Shown one piece after another: positions 8,662-18,261 of a DNA stretch of 32,560 bases. The stretch comes from Tritrichomonas foetus (taxonomy: Eukaryota; Parabasalia; Tritrichomonadida; Tritrichomonadidae). Positions within the stretch are counted from its first letter, which is position 1. Each line of letters opens with the position of its first letter. A program made the translations under genes and the position numbers. The DNA lies in contig MLAK01000712.1 in NCBI GenBank assembly GCA_001839685.1, forward strand, positions 26,363-58,922. Direction: 5' to 3'. The notes below the pieces were generated by a model, which worked only from the letters and a program-made list of their open reading frames with translations, was not told the origin of the DNA and did not search any database.

Positions 8662-11217
8662 TCAAGTTCTCTCGAAAATTTTATACATTCCTGAAACAGT
8701 TTGCACTTTCATGATGGCTTGATCATCAATTAATTGGGAATTTGGCATAAATGCCTCTGTTTTCATTTCAGGCATTACAACATTGGTCACCATTTTCTTC
8801 ATATCTTCCATCAACTTTGGATCAATTGAATCTTCTGGCTGAACAGCATATAAAAGTGACAACTCTTCCAATATTCCTGCAATGCAGTCATACTCATAGT
8901 GCCATTTAATTTGTGTCGTTAACCTTTTGAAAAAGACATCTAAAAAAGTAAAACTAGGTTCATATCCAGGAAGCATATCGGGCATAAATTTTAATTTTCC
9001 ATCTTCATAGCCAATATTAAAATACTCTTCCAGCATTTCTTTATATGTTTCCAAAGTTTTCAAAATTTCTTCAACAACATCATCACTACAACTATTCTCA
9101 TTTTGACCATCTAACTGATTCGGTAATTCATTTCTATTCTGATTAGTATTTTGCATTAGGCAAATTTGAGTTATGTCCAGTGGTGGATCGAAAGTGATTT
9201 TGCCATAGTTTCCAAAGTGACGAAGAAATAGCTGGTAAAAGAATTGGCGAGTGAGTGGAAACAACTCTGCACGATACAAAACATCATCACATGAAAAGAA
9301 GACATAATTTGTTTGAATAAATCCAACCAAAATGTGTTTTTTAAACAAGTTACAAAGTGACGGAATTCGATTATTAAGAACTTCTTCACGTAGTTCATTA
9401 ATTGATTCCAAATTAATTTCTTTATATTCTGCGTTTATGTTCATTTTTGTAGTAGCTGCAAGGGAAAGCATTTGTTCAATTGTTCGTTCTTTATGGTCTC
9501 CACGAATTAATTTCGAAGCTGATGAAATTGGTTCATATTTCAAATCATCGAACAAAGAAATTGATGACTTTTTCTTTTGTTTTGATTGTGAAGGAATTTG
9601 TGAAGTCGTTTGTGAGTTTGTTTGAGCAGAATTTCCTAAATTGGATTGAAAATTTGTTTGTTTCATTTGAGATGAGTTTTGTGACAAAGGTCTTGCATTC
9701 AATCCAAACTTTTTATTTGTTGGCATTTGAATTTCACTTTCACTTTCATTTTCTTTCTTTATTTGGGATTCGTTGTCGTTTTCTAAAATCTGAGTATCTA
9801 TTTGTGAGCTCATGACGCGATTAATTTGTTCATTTATTTCAGGGGATTTTACTGGATCAAACAATGGTGTATCATCAACACTATCTTCATCATCACTATC
9901 ATCTTCATCAACAGCGTGATTATCATGATGATAATTATCATCATCATCTTTTTCTATTTCTGGATTTTTTTTCATTTCAGATTCATCTTTCATTGTATCA
10001 TGGGGTTGATTTGAAGTCTGGATAGAATATGTGTTAAGGTCGTTTGTGTTGGTGTTTGTTATTGTCGCAGATTGAATCACTCCTTTTATTGGTATCTGAG
10101 AACTTTGTTTGTTGTTTCTATTTGAAAGTGTTTTTTCGAGTGTTGGTTGGTTTTCTGGAATTTGTTTCATTGCATTTGCTGTCGAAGACTTTGATTTAAA
10201 TGCTCTTCCACCAATTCTTTCAGCTAAATGATCATTCACCACATTGCAGAGTCTTTCAACGATTGTTTGAGAATTGGCAAAATTTACGTCTCTTTTTGTT
10301 GGATGAACGTTCACATCTACATCTTTTGGTGGTATTTGAAGCATTACAACAAAAAATGGTTTATCACCTTTCATTAGAAAGCGAGAATAAACATTCTCCA
10401 CATTTTTCTTGACTTTTTCACAACTAACTAATCTTTCGTTTACGAAAACAGTTGAACCTTTCATTTGCCGATTCGCTACAACTGCGCCAAGAAAGAGTTT
10501 TGCTGTAACTTTATATCCAAGATCAGCTTCAACTCGAAAAATGGCAGAAGATGAAGTGACTCCATAAACCAAAGAAATGACAGCTTCTGTTGTGGTGTTC
10601 CCTATTGTATGAAGTCGCTCTTTTCCTTCAATAATGGTTATTATGGAGCACTGCGGGAAGGCTACAGCGTACTGTGTAGTTATTTGAAGAACTTGTCGAT
10701 TCTGAGAATTTGCATCTGGAATTGATCGAACTTTCTCTGGCTTATTGTAAAACAAATCTTTAACTTCTATTGTTGTTCCATTAACCGAAGCGATTGGTTC
10801 TGGAGAATTGATCATTTTTCCGTTTTCGTAATTTGCTATTAAAGCGACATCTGAACTCTCTGTTTTAGTCGTGATTGATAAATGTGAAACACATGACATT
10901 GAAAAAAGTGCCTCGCCACGAAATCCAAATGTTGTGAGTTTATAAATATCGGAAAATTTATGAAGTTTGGAAGTCGTATGTCTTTTGCAGACGTGAGGAA
11001 GATCTTGATGGGGAATTCCACAGCCGTTATCTGAAATCTGAATACGAGAAAATCCACCGTTTTCAAGAGAGACGATAATTTGAGTGGCGCCAGCATCGAG
11101 TGCATTCTCAAAAAGCTCTTTAACTACATTAAATGGTTGATGGATAACTTCGCCTGCAGAAATTTGATTGATTACGTCAGGAGGGAGTTGAATAATTGTC
11201 GGTGTTTCTTCATTCAT
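8662..11217 (-). CDS. MLH1: DNA mismatch repair protein MLH1 (MutL homologue)
   Basis: 851 residues. MLH1 pairs with PMS1/PMS2-type partners as MutLalpha, which acts after MutS recognises a mismatch. The N-terminal GHKL ATPase is complete: E34 and N38 in KELFENALDAGAT, DNGCGI (63-68), RHTTSKL (79-85), GFRGEAL (98-104), then the transducer domain with VNVHPTKRDVNF. A long low-complexity linker follows (roughly residues 350-580), with an acidic Asp/His/Asn patch and Ser/Gln/Asn-rich tracts. The C-terminal domain resembles MLH1, not PMS: no DQHA(X)2E(X)4E endonuclease motif is present, and it ends in YKIFERT where MLH1 proteins normally end FERC. That last Cys reaches into the partner's metal site in yeast Mlh1-Pms1, so Thr is odd. 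It is head to head with the CEP78-like gene, 192 bases apart. The stop is TGA. Confidence 0.92.
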   Translation of the reverse strand: MNEETPTIIQLPPDVINQISAGEVIHQPFNVVKELFENALDAGATQIIVSLENGGFSRIQISDNGCGIPHQDLPHVCKRHTTSKLHKFSDIYKLTTFGFRGEALFSMSCVSHLSITTKTESSDVALIANYENGKMINSPEPIASVNGTTIEVKDLFYNKPEKVRSIPDANSQNRQVLQITTQYAVAFPQCSIITIIEGKERLHTIGNTTTEAVISLVYGVTSSSAIFRVEADLGYKVTAKLFLGAVVANRQMKGSTVFVNERLVSCEKVKKNVENVYSRFLMKGDKPFFVVMLQIPPKDVDVNVHPTKRDVNFANSQTIVERLCNVVNDHLAERIGGRAFKSKSSTANAMKQIPENQPTLEKTLSNRNNKQSSQIPIKGVIQSATITNTNTNDLNTYSIQTSNQPHDTMKDESEMKKNPEIEKDDDDNYHHDNHAVDEDDSDDEDSVDDTPLFDPVKSPEINEQINRVMSSQIDTQILENDNESQIKKENESESEIQMPTNKKFGLNARPLSQNSSQMKQTNFQSNLGNSAQTNSQTTSQIPSQSKQKKKSSISLFDDLKYEPISSASKLIRGDHKERTIEQMLSLAATTKMNINAEYKEINLESINELREEVLNNRIPSLCNLFKKHILVGFIQTNYVFFSCDDVLYRAELFPLTRQFFYQLFLRHFGNYGKITFDPPLDITQICLMQNTNQNRNELPNQLDGQNENSCSDDVVEEILKTLETYKEMLEEYFNIGYEDGKLKFMPDMLPGYEPSFTFLDVFFKRLTTQIKWHYEYDCIAGILEELSLLYAVQPEDSIDPKLMEDMKKMVTNVVMPEMKTEAFMPNSQLIDDQAIMKVQTVSGMYKIFERT

Positions 11218-11409
11218 TTTTGCCTCCTTTCAATTTATTTCACCATGGTTATCAATTTGGTTCACTCAGGAAAACCGCTTATTCACATTGAAATCATGTT
11301 ATCGTAAGATATTTTTGAAAAGTTTACATATTTTTCATAGAATCTGACCTTAAATTGTGAAATTGTACGTTAATTCCATTCAAAAAGAAAATCTAGTAAT
11401 AATTTAAAA
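11218..11409. promoter_or_regulatory. Shared divergent promoter region (MLH1 / CEP78-like)
   Basis: 192 bases separate the two start codons, so both promoters must be here or overlap. Visible: CATTCAAAAA at 11377-11386, also seen upstream of two other plus-strand genes, and TTTTGAAAAGTTT near 11311. No element was tested; this is placement, not proof. Confidence 0.35.
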
Positions 11410-12615
11410 ATGGATTCGTCAATTAAGCAAAAGGAATTAACAAAACTCGAATTACAATCATATGCAAATGGTGGAAAGACTCGATCAGAAGCGATTTACG
11501 ATTTTTCGCGAATTCACAGAAAAGAATATTCTATGATTTTAACCGCACTTAAAAAATATGGAATTAAACATTTGACAAAACTCGGTTTCAGCCTCGATCT
11601 TTATTATGAATCATACAAATCGGAATTTCCTTCATTACGGCAACAAGAAGGAACAAAAGTAATTCGTTCAGTAAAGCCGCGTGTTGAGCCCTCAATTTTA
11701 TCCGAATCAGCTTACAGAAAAATTCCAAATGCCGTTGATCTCCTTTTGGACGCGCTGGATTATATTTTAGCAAATTCCATAACAATGGAATCACTGACGT
11801 TTAGATCATTTCAATTAACAAAGGCACAAATTGAGAGATTAAGTAATTCAATTGAGAAGAATTCTTCTTTGACTAGTTTGACTTTTGACAACGTGACACT
11901 TTTTGATGAAGGCTTTTCAATTTTGGTGAGAAGATTACACCGGCCTGGATTAAAGGCACTTCATTTTAAGAATTGTGGATTAACAGATGCATCTATAGAT
12001 TTCATAAAATCAATCTTACACTATCATGTAAGTCTTCAAAGAGAGGCTGAGTGGAAAGCAAGTTTAGAAATTGATGGAATTGTTGATACAATTTGTTTGA
12101 CTACTCTTGATGTTCAATATAACTTATTTAGTGTGAGATTATTAATGGAAATTGCTGATATTTTAGCAGATATGCCTTTGACTCTTCTCGATATTAGAAA
12201 TAACCAACCAATGGATGAACAAATTGCTTCAAACATTCGAAAAAATATTCCTCACGTTTGTATAAAAACAAAAGCAAAATCACTTCATAGAAGAAGGAAA
12301 ATGAAAAACACTACTAAGCGAAAAAGTGCTACTTTTAGTAATGATGATTTGGAGGAAAGTACGCATGAATTAATAATGCCACAATTCCAATTCAATAGGC
12401 CGCCTTCAGCTGGATCAACAGGAACAGCAAAAAGTGAAGAAATTCTTCTGACAAAAGGAGTAACAGTGATTGGAAAAAGAGCAAATGAGTTTAGCCAGTA
12501 TATTCAAGATCTATGTTCATTTGCCGATGAAATAATGAGGGCACAGAGGAATTCAACATTAGTTCATCCGAAAAAGAGAAGAGCTCAATCTGTAACTAGA
12601 AAAAGTCGAAAATAA
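11410..12615 (+). CDS. Leucine-rich-repeat protein, CEP78-like
   Basis: 401 residues. The middle (about 115-290) holds RNI-type leucine-rich repeats, for example ...SLTFRSFQLTKAQIERL, ...SLTSLTFDNVTLFDEG, ...LKALHFKNCGLTDASIDFI and ...LTLLDIRNNQPMDEQI. Between repeats lies SLQREAEWKASL, which recalls the charged helix with the Trp-x-x-SLR block in the centrosomal protein CEP78. CEP78 sits at mother centrioles and is needed for cilia. The N-terminal 90 residues are basic and helical; the C-terminal part (from about 290) is basic (KSLHRRRKMKNTTKRK), low in structure, and ends in RKSRK. The LRR call is firm; the CEP78 assignment is moderate, and a generic LRR protein is the alternative. The stop codon lies in TAAAT. 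Confidence 0.65.
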   Translation: MDSSIKQKELTKLELQSYANGGKTRSEAIYDFSRIHRKEYSMILTALKKYGIKHLTKLGFSLDLYYESYKSEFPSLRQQEGTKVIRSVKPRVEPSILSESAYRKIPNAVDLLLDALDYILANSITMESLTFRSFQLTKAQIERLSNSIEKNSSLTSLTFDNVTLFDEGFSILVRRLHRPGLKALHFKNCGLTDASIDFIKSILHYHVSLQREAEWKASLEIDGIVDTICLTTLDVQYNLFSVRLLMEIADILADMPLTLLDIRNNQPMDEQIASNIRKNIPHVCIKTKAKSLHRRRKMKNTTKRKSATFSNDDLEESTHELIMPQFQFNRPPSAGSTGTAKSEEILLTKGVTVIGKRANEFSQYIQDLCSFADEIMRAQRNSTLVHPKKRRAQSVTRKSRK

Positions 12616-12866
12616 ATTTGTTTTTTTTGTTAATAAATATACTCGTTCATTCATAGATCATTATTACTTGATCTTTTCTATTTCTCTTTAGTTAACTAAT
12701 TCATTTTTGATATATTCTTTGTTTTATTGAATAAAAAAAAAAAATTAAATACTAAAGCGATAAGATATGAAAATAAGATCATTAGGATGATATAATTGTA
12801 TTTTTATTCAAGATTTTATATAAAATAAAACAATATAGTAAATAATAAACCGAATTATATTTAAAA

Positions 12867-14714
12867 TTACAATTCTTGCTCGAATTCAGCTGGATAAGCA
12901 AAGAATTCAGTTGGTGCATATCTATCAATATTATCAAGTGCTTCGTTTGATCCACCGAAATCTGTTCGAATTAGTGGAGATGATGCACGAGGAAGTAAGG
13001 TTCCTTCATGATTTATTGACTCAGTTAATTCATTACTTATGAAATCTTGTCCAAGTAAGCTTTGACTTCCATAATTTTGTTCTTCATTATCTTCAAAATT
13101 ACGAATAGATCGAATTACTTTATCACGTTGATTTGCTGTTCCATTAAATCCACGTTCATTCATATCAAATGTTGAGAAAGCACAAATCCAACCAAGTTCT
13201 GGATTCTGCACCGAATTAATTTTGATAAATTCAACAATTGAGCTCGCCTTAACAGGTAAAACGATTCCGAATAAGAAAGGATTTAAAATAACACTGGCTA
13301 ATTCTAAAAGAATTTGTCTCCATTTTGGTTGGAAGAAGTGAGCTAGTCTATTTCTTGTAGCAACTGAATGAACAGCATTTGATTCATCTCTAAAATCATA
13401 ATGAACATATTTTTCAAGTTCTGCCATTGCTTCATCTGCATTTAATAGTGGTCCTTTGTGATTTGCTATCTTTGTACTAGTGTAGCTAATTATTGCAAGT
13501 AAAACAACAAACCAAGCAACAGATTTTCCACCAATGACTTTTGTTGATAAAACTAAATTAACATCAGTAACAAGGATAATAATTCCAAGTATAACTAAAA
13601 TGGCATTACTTATAAAAGATATTATCCGAGCAATTGGTTGTGTTAATGTCATTGGAAATTGATCTAAATAGCTGTTTGCAAAATCATAACTTTTTGCAAG
13701 TCTTATTTTAAAAAGATGTGGTAATTCGTTATATTCACGGATGGCCCATTTGGCTTCAGATGTCCATTCTCTGAATGAAGTATTTGTTCCACAGTTCCTT
13801 ATCGTCTTTGTGTAATCAAATATAATATATAATAATTCAAAAGCAAGCATAAATGGAAATCCAATAAATAATAACAATCCAATAATTCGGAAACGAAGTG
13901 ATAATGAACTCTGAATTCTTGGTTGACGAACAGATTGTGCACCATTGACTAAGGAGCTTCCATTTTTATCAATAACTACTCCAGTTAGCGCCATTTGGAA
14001 AAGAACAAAGAAATGCTGACTCATTGGAAAGTGCGAAACTGTTGTCATTCCAGGAAGCTTCCATGTCAGAATTGATGGATCAGAAACTAATGAGCAGATA
14101 TAATTATCAGATCTTAAGATTTCTTGTGCTATTGTCAGCATTGAAACTGGCTGGGATGAATCTGTCACAGAAACGGATTCAACAATTTCGTTCCATTTTG
14201 TTGTTGATAAGGCATTGTCAGAAATTCCTAAAGTTGTTTTGAAATAATTGTGTACTTTAAAAAGTCGTGGAAGTGACGTAATAAACTGAATTGTAAAGAC
14301 AAGCATGTATCCTAAAAATACGATTGTGCAGAGCTTGATAAAGATATTCGAATTTCTCCATCCGACTGGAAATGAATTGAAAATATCTGTCAATTGATTG
14401 GCTTCTCCCAAATTTTGGTATTCAATGCATCCAAATATGATAATCGGCGATAGTGAAATACCGACACCTATAATCAGTAACGTGATACAATTCATTATGT
14501 AATGTGAAATGCCGCCGCATTGATAGTATTCATATATTTCGTTCCACTTGCGTTGATTCTCTTGCATATTTAATTCTGTTTTGGATTTTGAATATAAAAT
14601 TTTCATCAAGATTTTAAACTTTTTGAGAATATTTCGATCAATACATTGTGAAGAACAAAATTTTAATATTGAATTCCATTTTTCGTAGATTGAAGCATAT
14701 CTATTCATTACCAT
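12867..14714 (-). CDS. ATG9: Autophagy-related protein 9 (ATG9 lipid scramblase)
   Basis: 615 residues. ATG9 is the multi-pass membrane protein of small Golgi-derived vesicles that seed autophagosomes and scramble lipids delivered by ATG2. Hallmarks seen: YYQCGGISHYIM (63-74) before the first membrane segment; hydrophobic segments near 74-97, 124-146, 276-302, 361-390 and 398-412; the core block REWTSEAKWAIREYNELPHL (315-334) followed by FKIRL; and FQPKWRQILLELASVILNPF (461-480) with PELGWICAFSTFD (505-517). The order and spacing are those of the family. N- and C-terminal tails are short compared with yeast and animals. M1 (14714) and M3 (14708) are both possible starts. The 14715-15128 gap upstream must hold its promoter. 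Confidence 0.92.
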   Translation of the reverse strand: MVMNRYASIYEKWNSILKFCSSQCIDRNILKKFKILMKILYSKSKTELNMQENQRKWNEIYEYYQCGGISHYIMNCITLLIIGVGISLSPIIIFGCIEYQNLGEANQLTDIFNSFPVGWRNSNIFIKLCTIVFLGYMLVFTIQFITSLPRLFKVHNYFKTTLGISDNALSTTKWNEIVESVSVTDSSQPVSMLTIAQEILRSDNYICSLVSDPSILTWKLPGMTTVSHFPMSQHFFVLFQMALTGVVIDKNGSSLVNGAQSVRQPRIQSSLSLRFRIIGLLLFIGFPFMLAFELLYIIFDYTKTIRNCGTNTSFREWTSEAKWAIREYNELPHLFKIRLAKSYDFANSYLDQFPMTLTQPIARIISFISNAILVILGIIILVTDVNLVLSTKVIGGKSVAWFVVLLAIISYTSTKIANHKGPLLNADEAMAELEKYVHYDFRDESNAVHSVATRNRLAHFFQPKWRQILLELASVILNPFLFGIVLPVKASSIVEFIKINSVQNPELGWICAFSTFDMNERGFNGTANQRDKVIRSIRNFEDNEEQNYGSQSLLGQDFISNELTESINHEGTLLPRASSPLIRTDFGGSNEALDNIDRYAPTEFFAYPAEFEQEL

Positions 14715-15128
14715 TAAACTATTCTGATGCTATTCAGTGATTACCAACAATATAAGGCTCTGAATCGCTTATGAGGATAATCTTGTTGAATCTGCTTTTT
14801 TTCTATCATTATATATGAACAGCTCATCAACGATTTCCTTACTATATTTATAAATCCATGAATCCTAACCAAAAGAATATTACATTACGGATAATATCTA
14901 AAAATTATATATCATTTTCTAAAAAGTAAACTATATTTTGATAATTAAGTGTTTTGCATATGTGAAATTTCTCTTAGTGTGTGGAGAATGATAAATGCAA
15001 GATAGTTAGGGGAATGCGACGATATCAATTTCAATATCATTCGACGAATTTCATAGAATTGAAGATTTCATATTGAAAAGAATGAGAGTTAAAGAAAAAA
15101 TAGGAGAAAACATTATAATATTATAATT
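14715..15128. other. Intergenic region upstream of ATG9
   Basis: 414 bases between the ATG9 start (-) and the 3' end of the helicase (-). It contains two ACGAT elements (near 14827 and 15018) like those repeated before the SEC24-like gene. No ORF or RNA gene is seen. Confidence 0.45.
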
Positions 15129-16304
15129 TTAAAAGAACAAAGAATCTAAATCTGATGGTAAAACTTTGATTTTTGATGAATAAAACTTTTCCAGTTTCGC
15201 AATTTTCCTGTCATCTGCTTCACTTGCCGTGAAAGTGATTGCAATTCCTTTCCTTCCAAATCTTCCGCTTCTTCCAATTCTGTGTAAATAAATATCAGTT
15301 TTAGTTGGAATATCAAAGTTTATAACAAGTGTAACATTCCTTACATCAATTCCTCTCGCCCACATGTCTGTAGCTATGAGTACTCTTGTTTCACCCACTC
15401 GAAAGTCGTTTGTAATTTGTTCTCTTTCGTCCATTTTCAAGTCACCGTGTGCGAGAGCGACTGTGAAGCCACTTGCTACCATTTGATTCTTCAGCCAGTT
15501 TCCTTTTTCACGTGTGTTCACAAAAATCACAGCACGTTCAATTGCAACACTCTGATAAAGATCTGTTAAAGCGTCAAATTTGAATTCTTCACCAGAAACT
15601 CGAACATAGAATTGGTCAATATGTAAAAGCGACAACTCATCACGCGGAACAAGTAGTTTCAATCCTCTTGGGATGAATTCTTGTGCAAGCTCAATCACGT
15701 CCTCGCTGACGGTTGCCGTCACAATAACAATTTGGGGTTTGGCAGAATCAAGGGCATTAAGAATATCAGTGATTGTACGTTTAAAACTTTGAAGCATTTC
15801 ATCAGCTTCATCCAAAACAACAGATTTGATTTTCGAGCCATCAATATTATGCTCTCTTATTAGCTGGAGGAGGCGTCCAGGTGTTCCTGAAATGCAGTGA
15901 ATACCATTTCGTAATGCTTTCACATCTTCGCCTAAGGAATTTCCTCCAATGCATGATCTTGTATTCGCACCAAGCGATTTCAGCGTGTTTTCGCTTTGAA
16001 TTGCAAGTTCTCTCGTAGGTGAAATTACTAATAATTCTGTCGTTTTTGAGGTTAATCGTAATCTTTGTAATGTGCCGATTGAAAAAGTGGCCGTTTTACC
16101 GGTTCCGTTTTGTGATTGGACAACCATTGATTTGCCCTGTGACATTGGAACGATGGCGCGCGACTGAACTGGCGATGGAGAGGTCCATTTTAACTTTTGA
16201 ATATTTTCCAGTAATTCCGGCTTCAAATTCATCTCTTCCCACGTTTTATAAACTTTTACATCTTGCGTTGCTTGAAAAGCTCGTTCTTCATAAATATCGC
16301 CCAT
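15129..16304 (-). CDS. DEAD-box RNA helicase, eIF4A3/FAL1-like
   Basis: 391 residues, the minimal two-RecA-domain DEAD-box core without extensions. Motifs in order: Q motif region TSPSPVQSRAI (41-51), motif I SQNGTGKT (64-71), PTREL (96-100), GG (120-121), TPGR (141-144), DEAD (165-168), motif III written TAT (196-198) instead of SAT, then ATDMWARGIDV and HRIGRSGRFGRKG near the end. The WARG form of motif V and the SQxGTGKT start of motif I favour eIF4A3 (exon-junction complex) or FAL1 (rRNA processing) over eIF4A1, whose motif V has LARG. eIF4A itself remains possible because this copy is divergent. Head to head with a 128-residue protein, 137 bases apart. The stop codon lies in TAAAA. Confidence 0.85.
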   Translation of the reverse strand: MGDIYEERAFQATQDVKVYKTWEEMNLKPELLENIQKLKWTSPSPVQSRAIVPMSQGKSMVVQSQNGTGKTATFSIGTLQRLRLTSKTTELLVISPTRELAIQSENTLKSLGANTRSCIGGNSLGEDVKALRNGIHCISGTPGRLLQLIREHNIDGSKIKSVVLDEADEMLQSFKRTITDILNALDSAKPQIVIVTATVSEDVIELAQEFIPRGLKLLVPRDELSLLHIDQFYVRVSGEEFKFDALTDLYQSVAIERAVIFVNTREKGNWLKNQMVASGFTVALAHGDLKMDEREQITNDFRVGETRVLIATDMWARGIDVRNVTLVINFDIPTKTDIYLHRIGRSGRFGRKGIAITFTASEADDRKIAKLEKFYSSKIKVLPSDLDSLFF

Positions 16305-16441
16305 GATTTGGAATGAGTAAGAATCGGAAATCTGGTCATTAAACTTTTTCTGAATTGTAAAATTTTGGGAGACGTTTAAAAATAGATTAGAAAAAAGATC
16401 AAAATCTTCAGAAAAAGTTCAAAATCTAGAAAAATATTAAA

Positions 16442-16828
16442 ATGACGAAAAGATCAATCGATAAACTGCTTGACGAGTCATGTGATGCTACAGAGATTAT
16501 GAATTCTATCATGCAGAAGTTTAATATTCCAAAAGAACAAAAACCACCAAAAGTTGTTCAGCATAAATCGAATTATCGTGACAGTAAAGAGACACAAACA
16601 GAATTATCAAATGACCAATTAGCAACAGAATGCATTTCTAACTGGATTTTCGGACAGTCACCAGATTTACATGAAATTCCAGCAGAATTATCAATTACTG
16701 AAACAAATGATTTTGAAATTCCTGATGATCCAAAAATTGGGCATGGTGTTGATGATGGATCATTTATTGCGGATCCTGTTCTTCGTGTTTTAAGAAAGAG
16801 ATTTCGTGAATTAGAGAAAGCTACATAA
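16442..16828 (+). CDS. Small acidic protein with LC8-binding motif, function unknown
   Basis: 128 residues, mostly polar and acidic in the centre, no membrane segment or known domain. Residues 49-53 read KETQT (context SKETQTEL), which is the canonical K-x-T-Q-T motif for dynein light chain LC8 (DYNLL), placed in a region that looks disordered, as such motifs usually are. The N-terminal 30 residues and the C-terminal block DPVLRVLRKRFRELEKA look helical. LC8 binders often serve axonemal or IFT dynein, centrosomes or scaffolds; which one applies here is unknown. ATG at 16442 follows closely on the divergent helicase gene, and the stop codon lies in TAAAT as in neighbouring genes, which supports it being real rather than the overlapping minus-strand frame. 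Confidence 0.7.
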   Translation: MTKRSIDKLLDESCDATEIMNSIMQKFNIPKEQKPPKVVQHKSNYRDSKETQTELSNDQLATECISNWIFGQSPDLHEIPAELSITETNDFEIPDDPKIGHGVDDGSFIADPVLRVLRKRFRELEKAT

Positions 16829-17191
16829 ATTTGTTGAAGGCTAAATTTCTTCTGATTTTTTCTGCTAATAAATGGCCAAATATATACAAAAAGTAGCACG
16901 AAAAGAAAACAGTTTCAGGTTAAAAAAATTGACTAATAACTGACATCTTAAGAAGAATTGTTTAATCAATTTAACACTGAAATGGTTTAGGTAGATTGAA
17001 GTTAGCATTAACAAAGACCAGATTTTGATTCAATAATCAATTCATCAAATGATTTTTCATTTCAACAATTTCCTTAATCACGCTGGAAATAGTTGTTACA
17101 ATAAGAAGATATAAGCATCACGGTAGATAAAAGAATAATAGATTTTTTAGAATTATTTTTTTTATCAAAGTAAATATAATTATATTTTTAT
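16829..17191. other. Intergenic region between convergent genes
   Basis: 363 bases between the 3' ends of the 128-residue gene (+) and RPN12 (-). AT-rich 3' flanks; no ORF with recognisable content, RNA gene or repeat. Confidence 0.5.
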
Positions 17192-17992
17192 TTATGCAAG
17201 ATTATTAATTTGATCCGACAATTCAACAGCAATTCTAAGCATATGAACAGATGAATTCTTTTTGGATTCATCAATTTTCTGGAAGATGACAGTATTTTCG
17301 TCTTCAGAAAAAGTCCAATTTCGCTTTTTGGCAAAAGAGCGCGCCTCCTCCTCTGTCGAAAAATGCAAAATTGATGCAAGCGAATGCAAAGTTAGGTGGG
17401 TGTATGCATGTTCGATTGAGTCTGCGTGATTGTTTCTTGCGCCGTTCAATAAGTCGGCTGTGAATTGATTGAAAAGTGGAGATGGTGGCTTATTCTCAAG
17501 ATCGAATAATCGCGAAAACGAATTATCAACAACTGATTGGTGAAGGTCCGCTGCGTAATCTATGTATTCGTTTGGTCCAATTAAGTCTCTGGCGAGTTGT
17601 AATTCGATACTGAAATTGACCAACTTAGTTTTATTCGTTTCTTTGTGGCCAAGAATTGCAACTAAGTGAATTGCAAGCAGTAGTGGCATTCTGGGTGACG
17701 GCGGGAGATTCAAATCTCTGAAATAATAGCATTTCAATTGAGCCATTGCGCGTTCAAACTCGTCGAGGTTTTTCGTTTTGATACTGTAGAGGGCGTCGAA
17801 TTCAAGGACATCGCGAAACATAACACGGTTTTCTGGAGGTAGCTCCTTTTCTTTGGGAGTAAATATTTGGTAATTGAGAAATTCGAGTTTTAAATCATTA
17901 AGAAGGGATTCAGCACGTTTTGCATCGAAGGAACCTTCAGATTCGATCAGTGATTTGAGGTTTTGGTATTTGGAGATCGCTTCGTTGTTCAT
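17192..17992 (-). CDS. RPN12: 26S proteasome regulatory subunit RPN12 (PSMD8)
   Basis: 266 residues, matching the usual length of RPN12, a PCI-domain lid subunit of the 19S regulatory particle. Strong family marks: FERAMAQLKCYYFRDLNLPP (80-99), which follows the conserved phrase in which a x-F-E-R-x-M-A-Q-L-K-x-Y-Y sequence leads the helical repeats; IEHAYTHLTLHSLASILHFS (about 194-213) at the start of the PCI winged helix; and EEEARSFAKKRNWTFSED corresponding to the AKKRGW region. The C-terminus is short and acidic/hydrophobic, as in the family, where it docks to RPN10 neighbours. It is head to head with the separase-like gene, 269 bases apart. The stop lies in TAAATAAA. Confidence 0.9.
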   Translation of the reverse strand: MNNEAISKYQNLKSLIESEGSFDAKRAESLLNDLKLEFLNYQIFTPKEKELPPENRVMFRDVLEFDALYSIKTKNLDEFERAMAQLKCYYFRDLNLPPSPRMPLLLAIHLVAILGHKETNKTKLVNFSIELQLARDLIGPNEYIDYAADLHQSVVDNSFSRLFDLENKPPSPLFNQFTADLLNGARNNHADSIEHAYTHLTLHSLASILHFSTEEEARSFAKKRNWTFSEDENTVIFQKIDESKKNSSVHMLRIAVELSDQINNLA

Positions 17993-18261
17993 TTTCCAGA
18001 AGGAATAAATTGTTTGGATAATTATCGAAATTGACCATCAAATATTCAAAAAAATTGGCCAAATTAAATTTTGATTCATTGAAAAAGTTTGAATCAAAAA
18101 GTTAATCACAAAAAGTATATGCGCCAAAAATGAATTTCTTCTCAAATATCAAACTTTTTCTGTAATATGATGTCTGAAAATGCTGAAAAAGTGAATCTAA
18201 CAAAAACTTAATCAAAAAAAAAATCCTCGAAAAAATCGTGAAACTTCTTTTCTTGCAGTGA

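Noticed and set aside
16573..16899. 108-codon minus-strand frame over the LC8-motif gene
   Set aside because: The plus-strand frame has an ATG, a TAAA stop and a known short motif; the antisense frame has none of these.
18240..18261. Pyrimidine-rich stretch ending CAG just before ATG 18262, like a 3' splice site
   Set aside because: No branch-point ACTAAC next to it, as trichomonad introns require, and no matching 5' site upstream; the TGA right after it makes the ATG a natural start.
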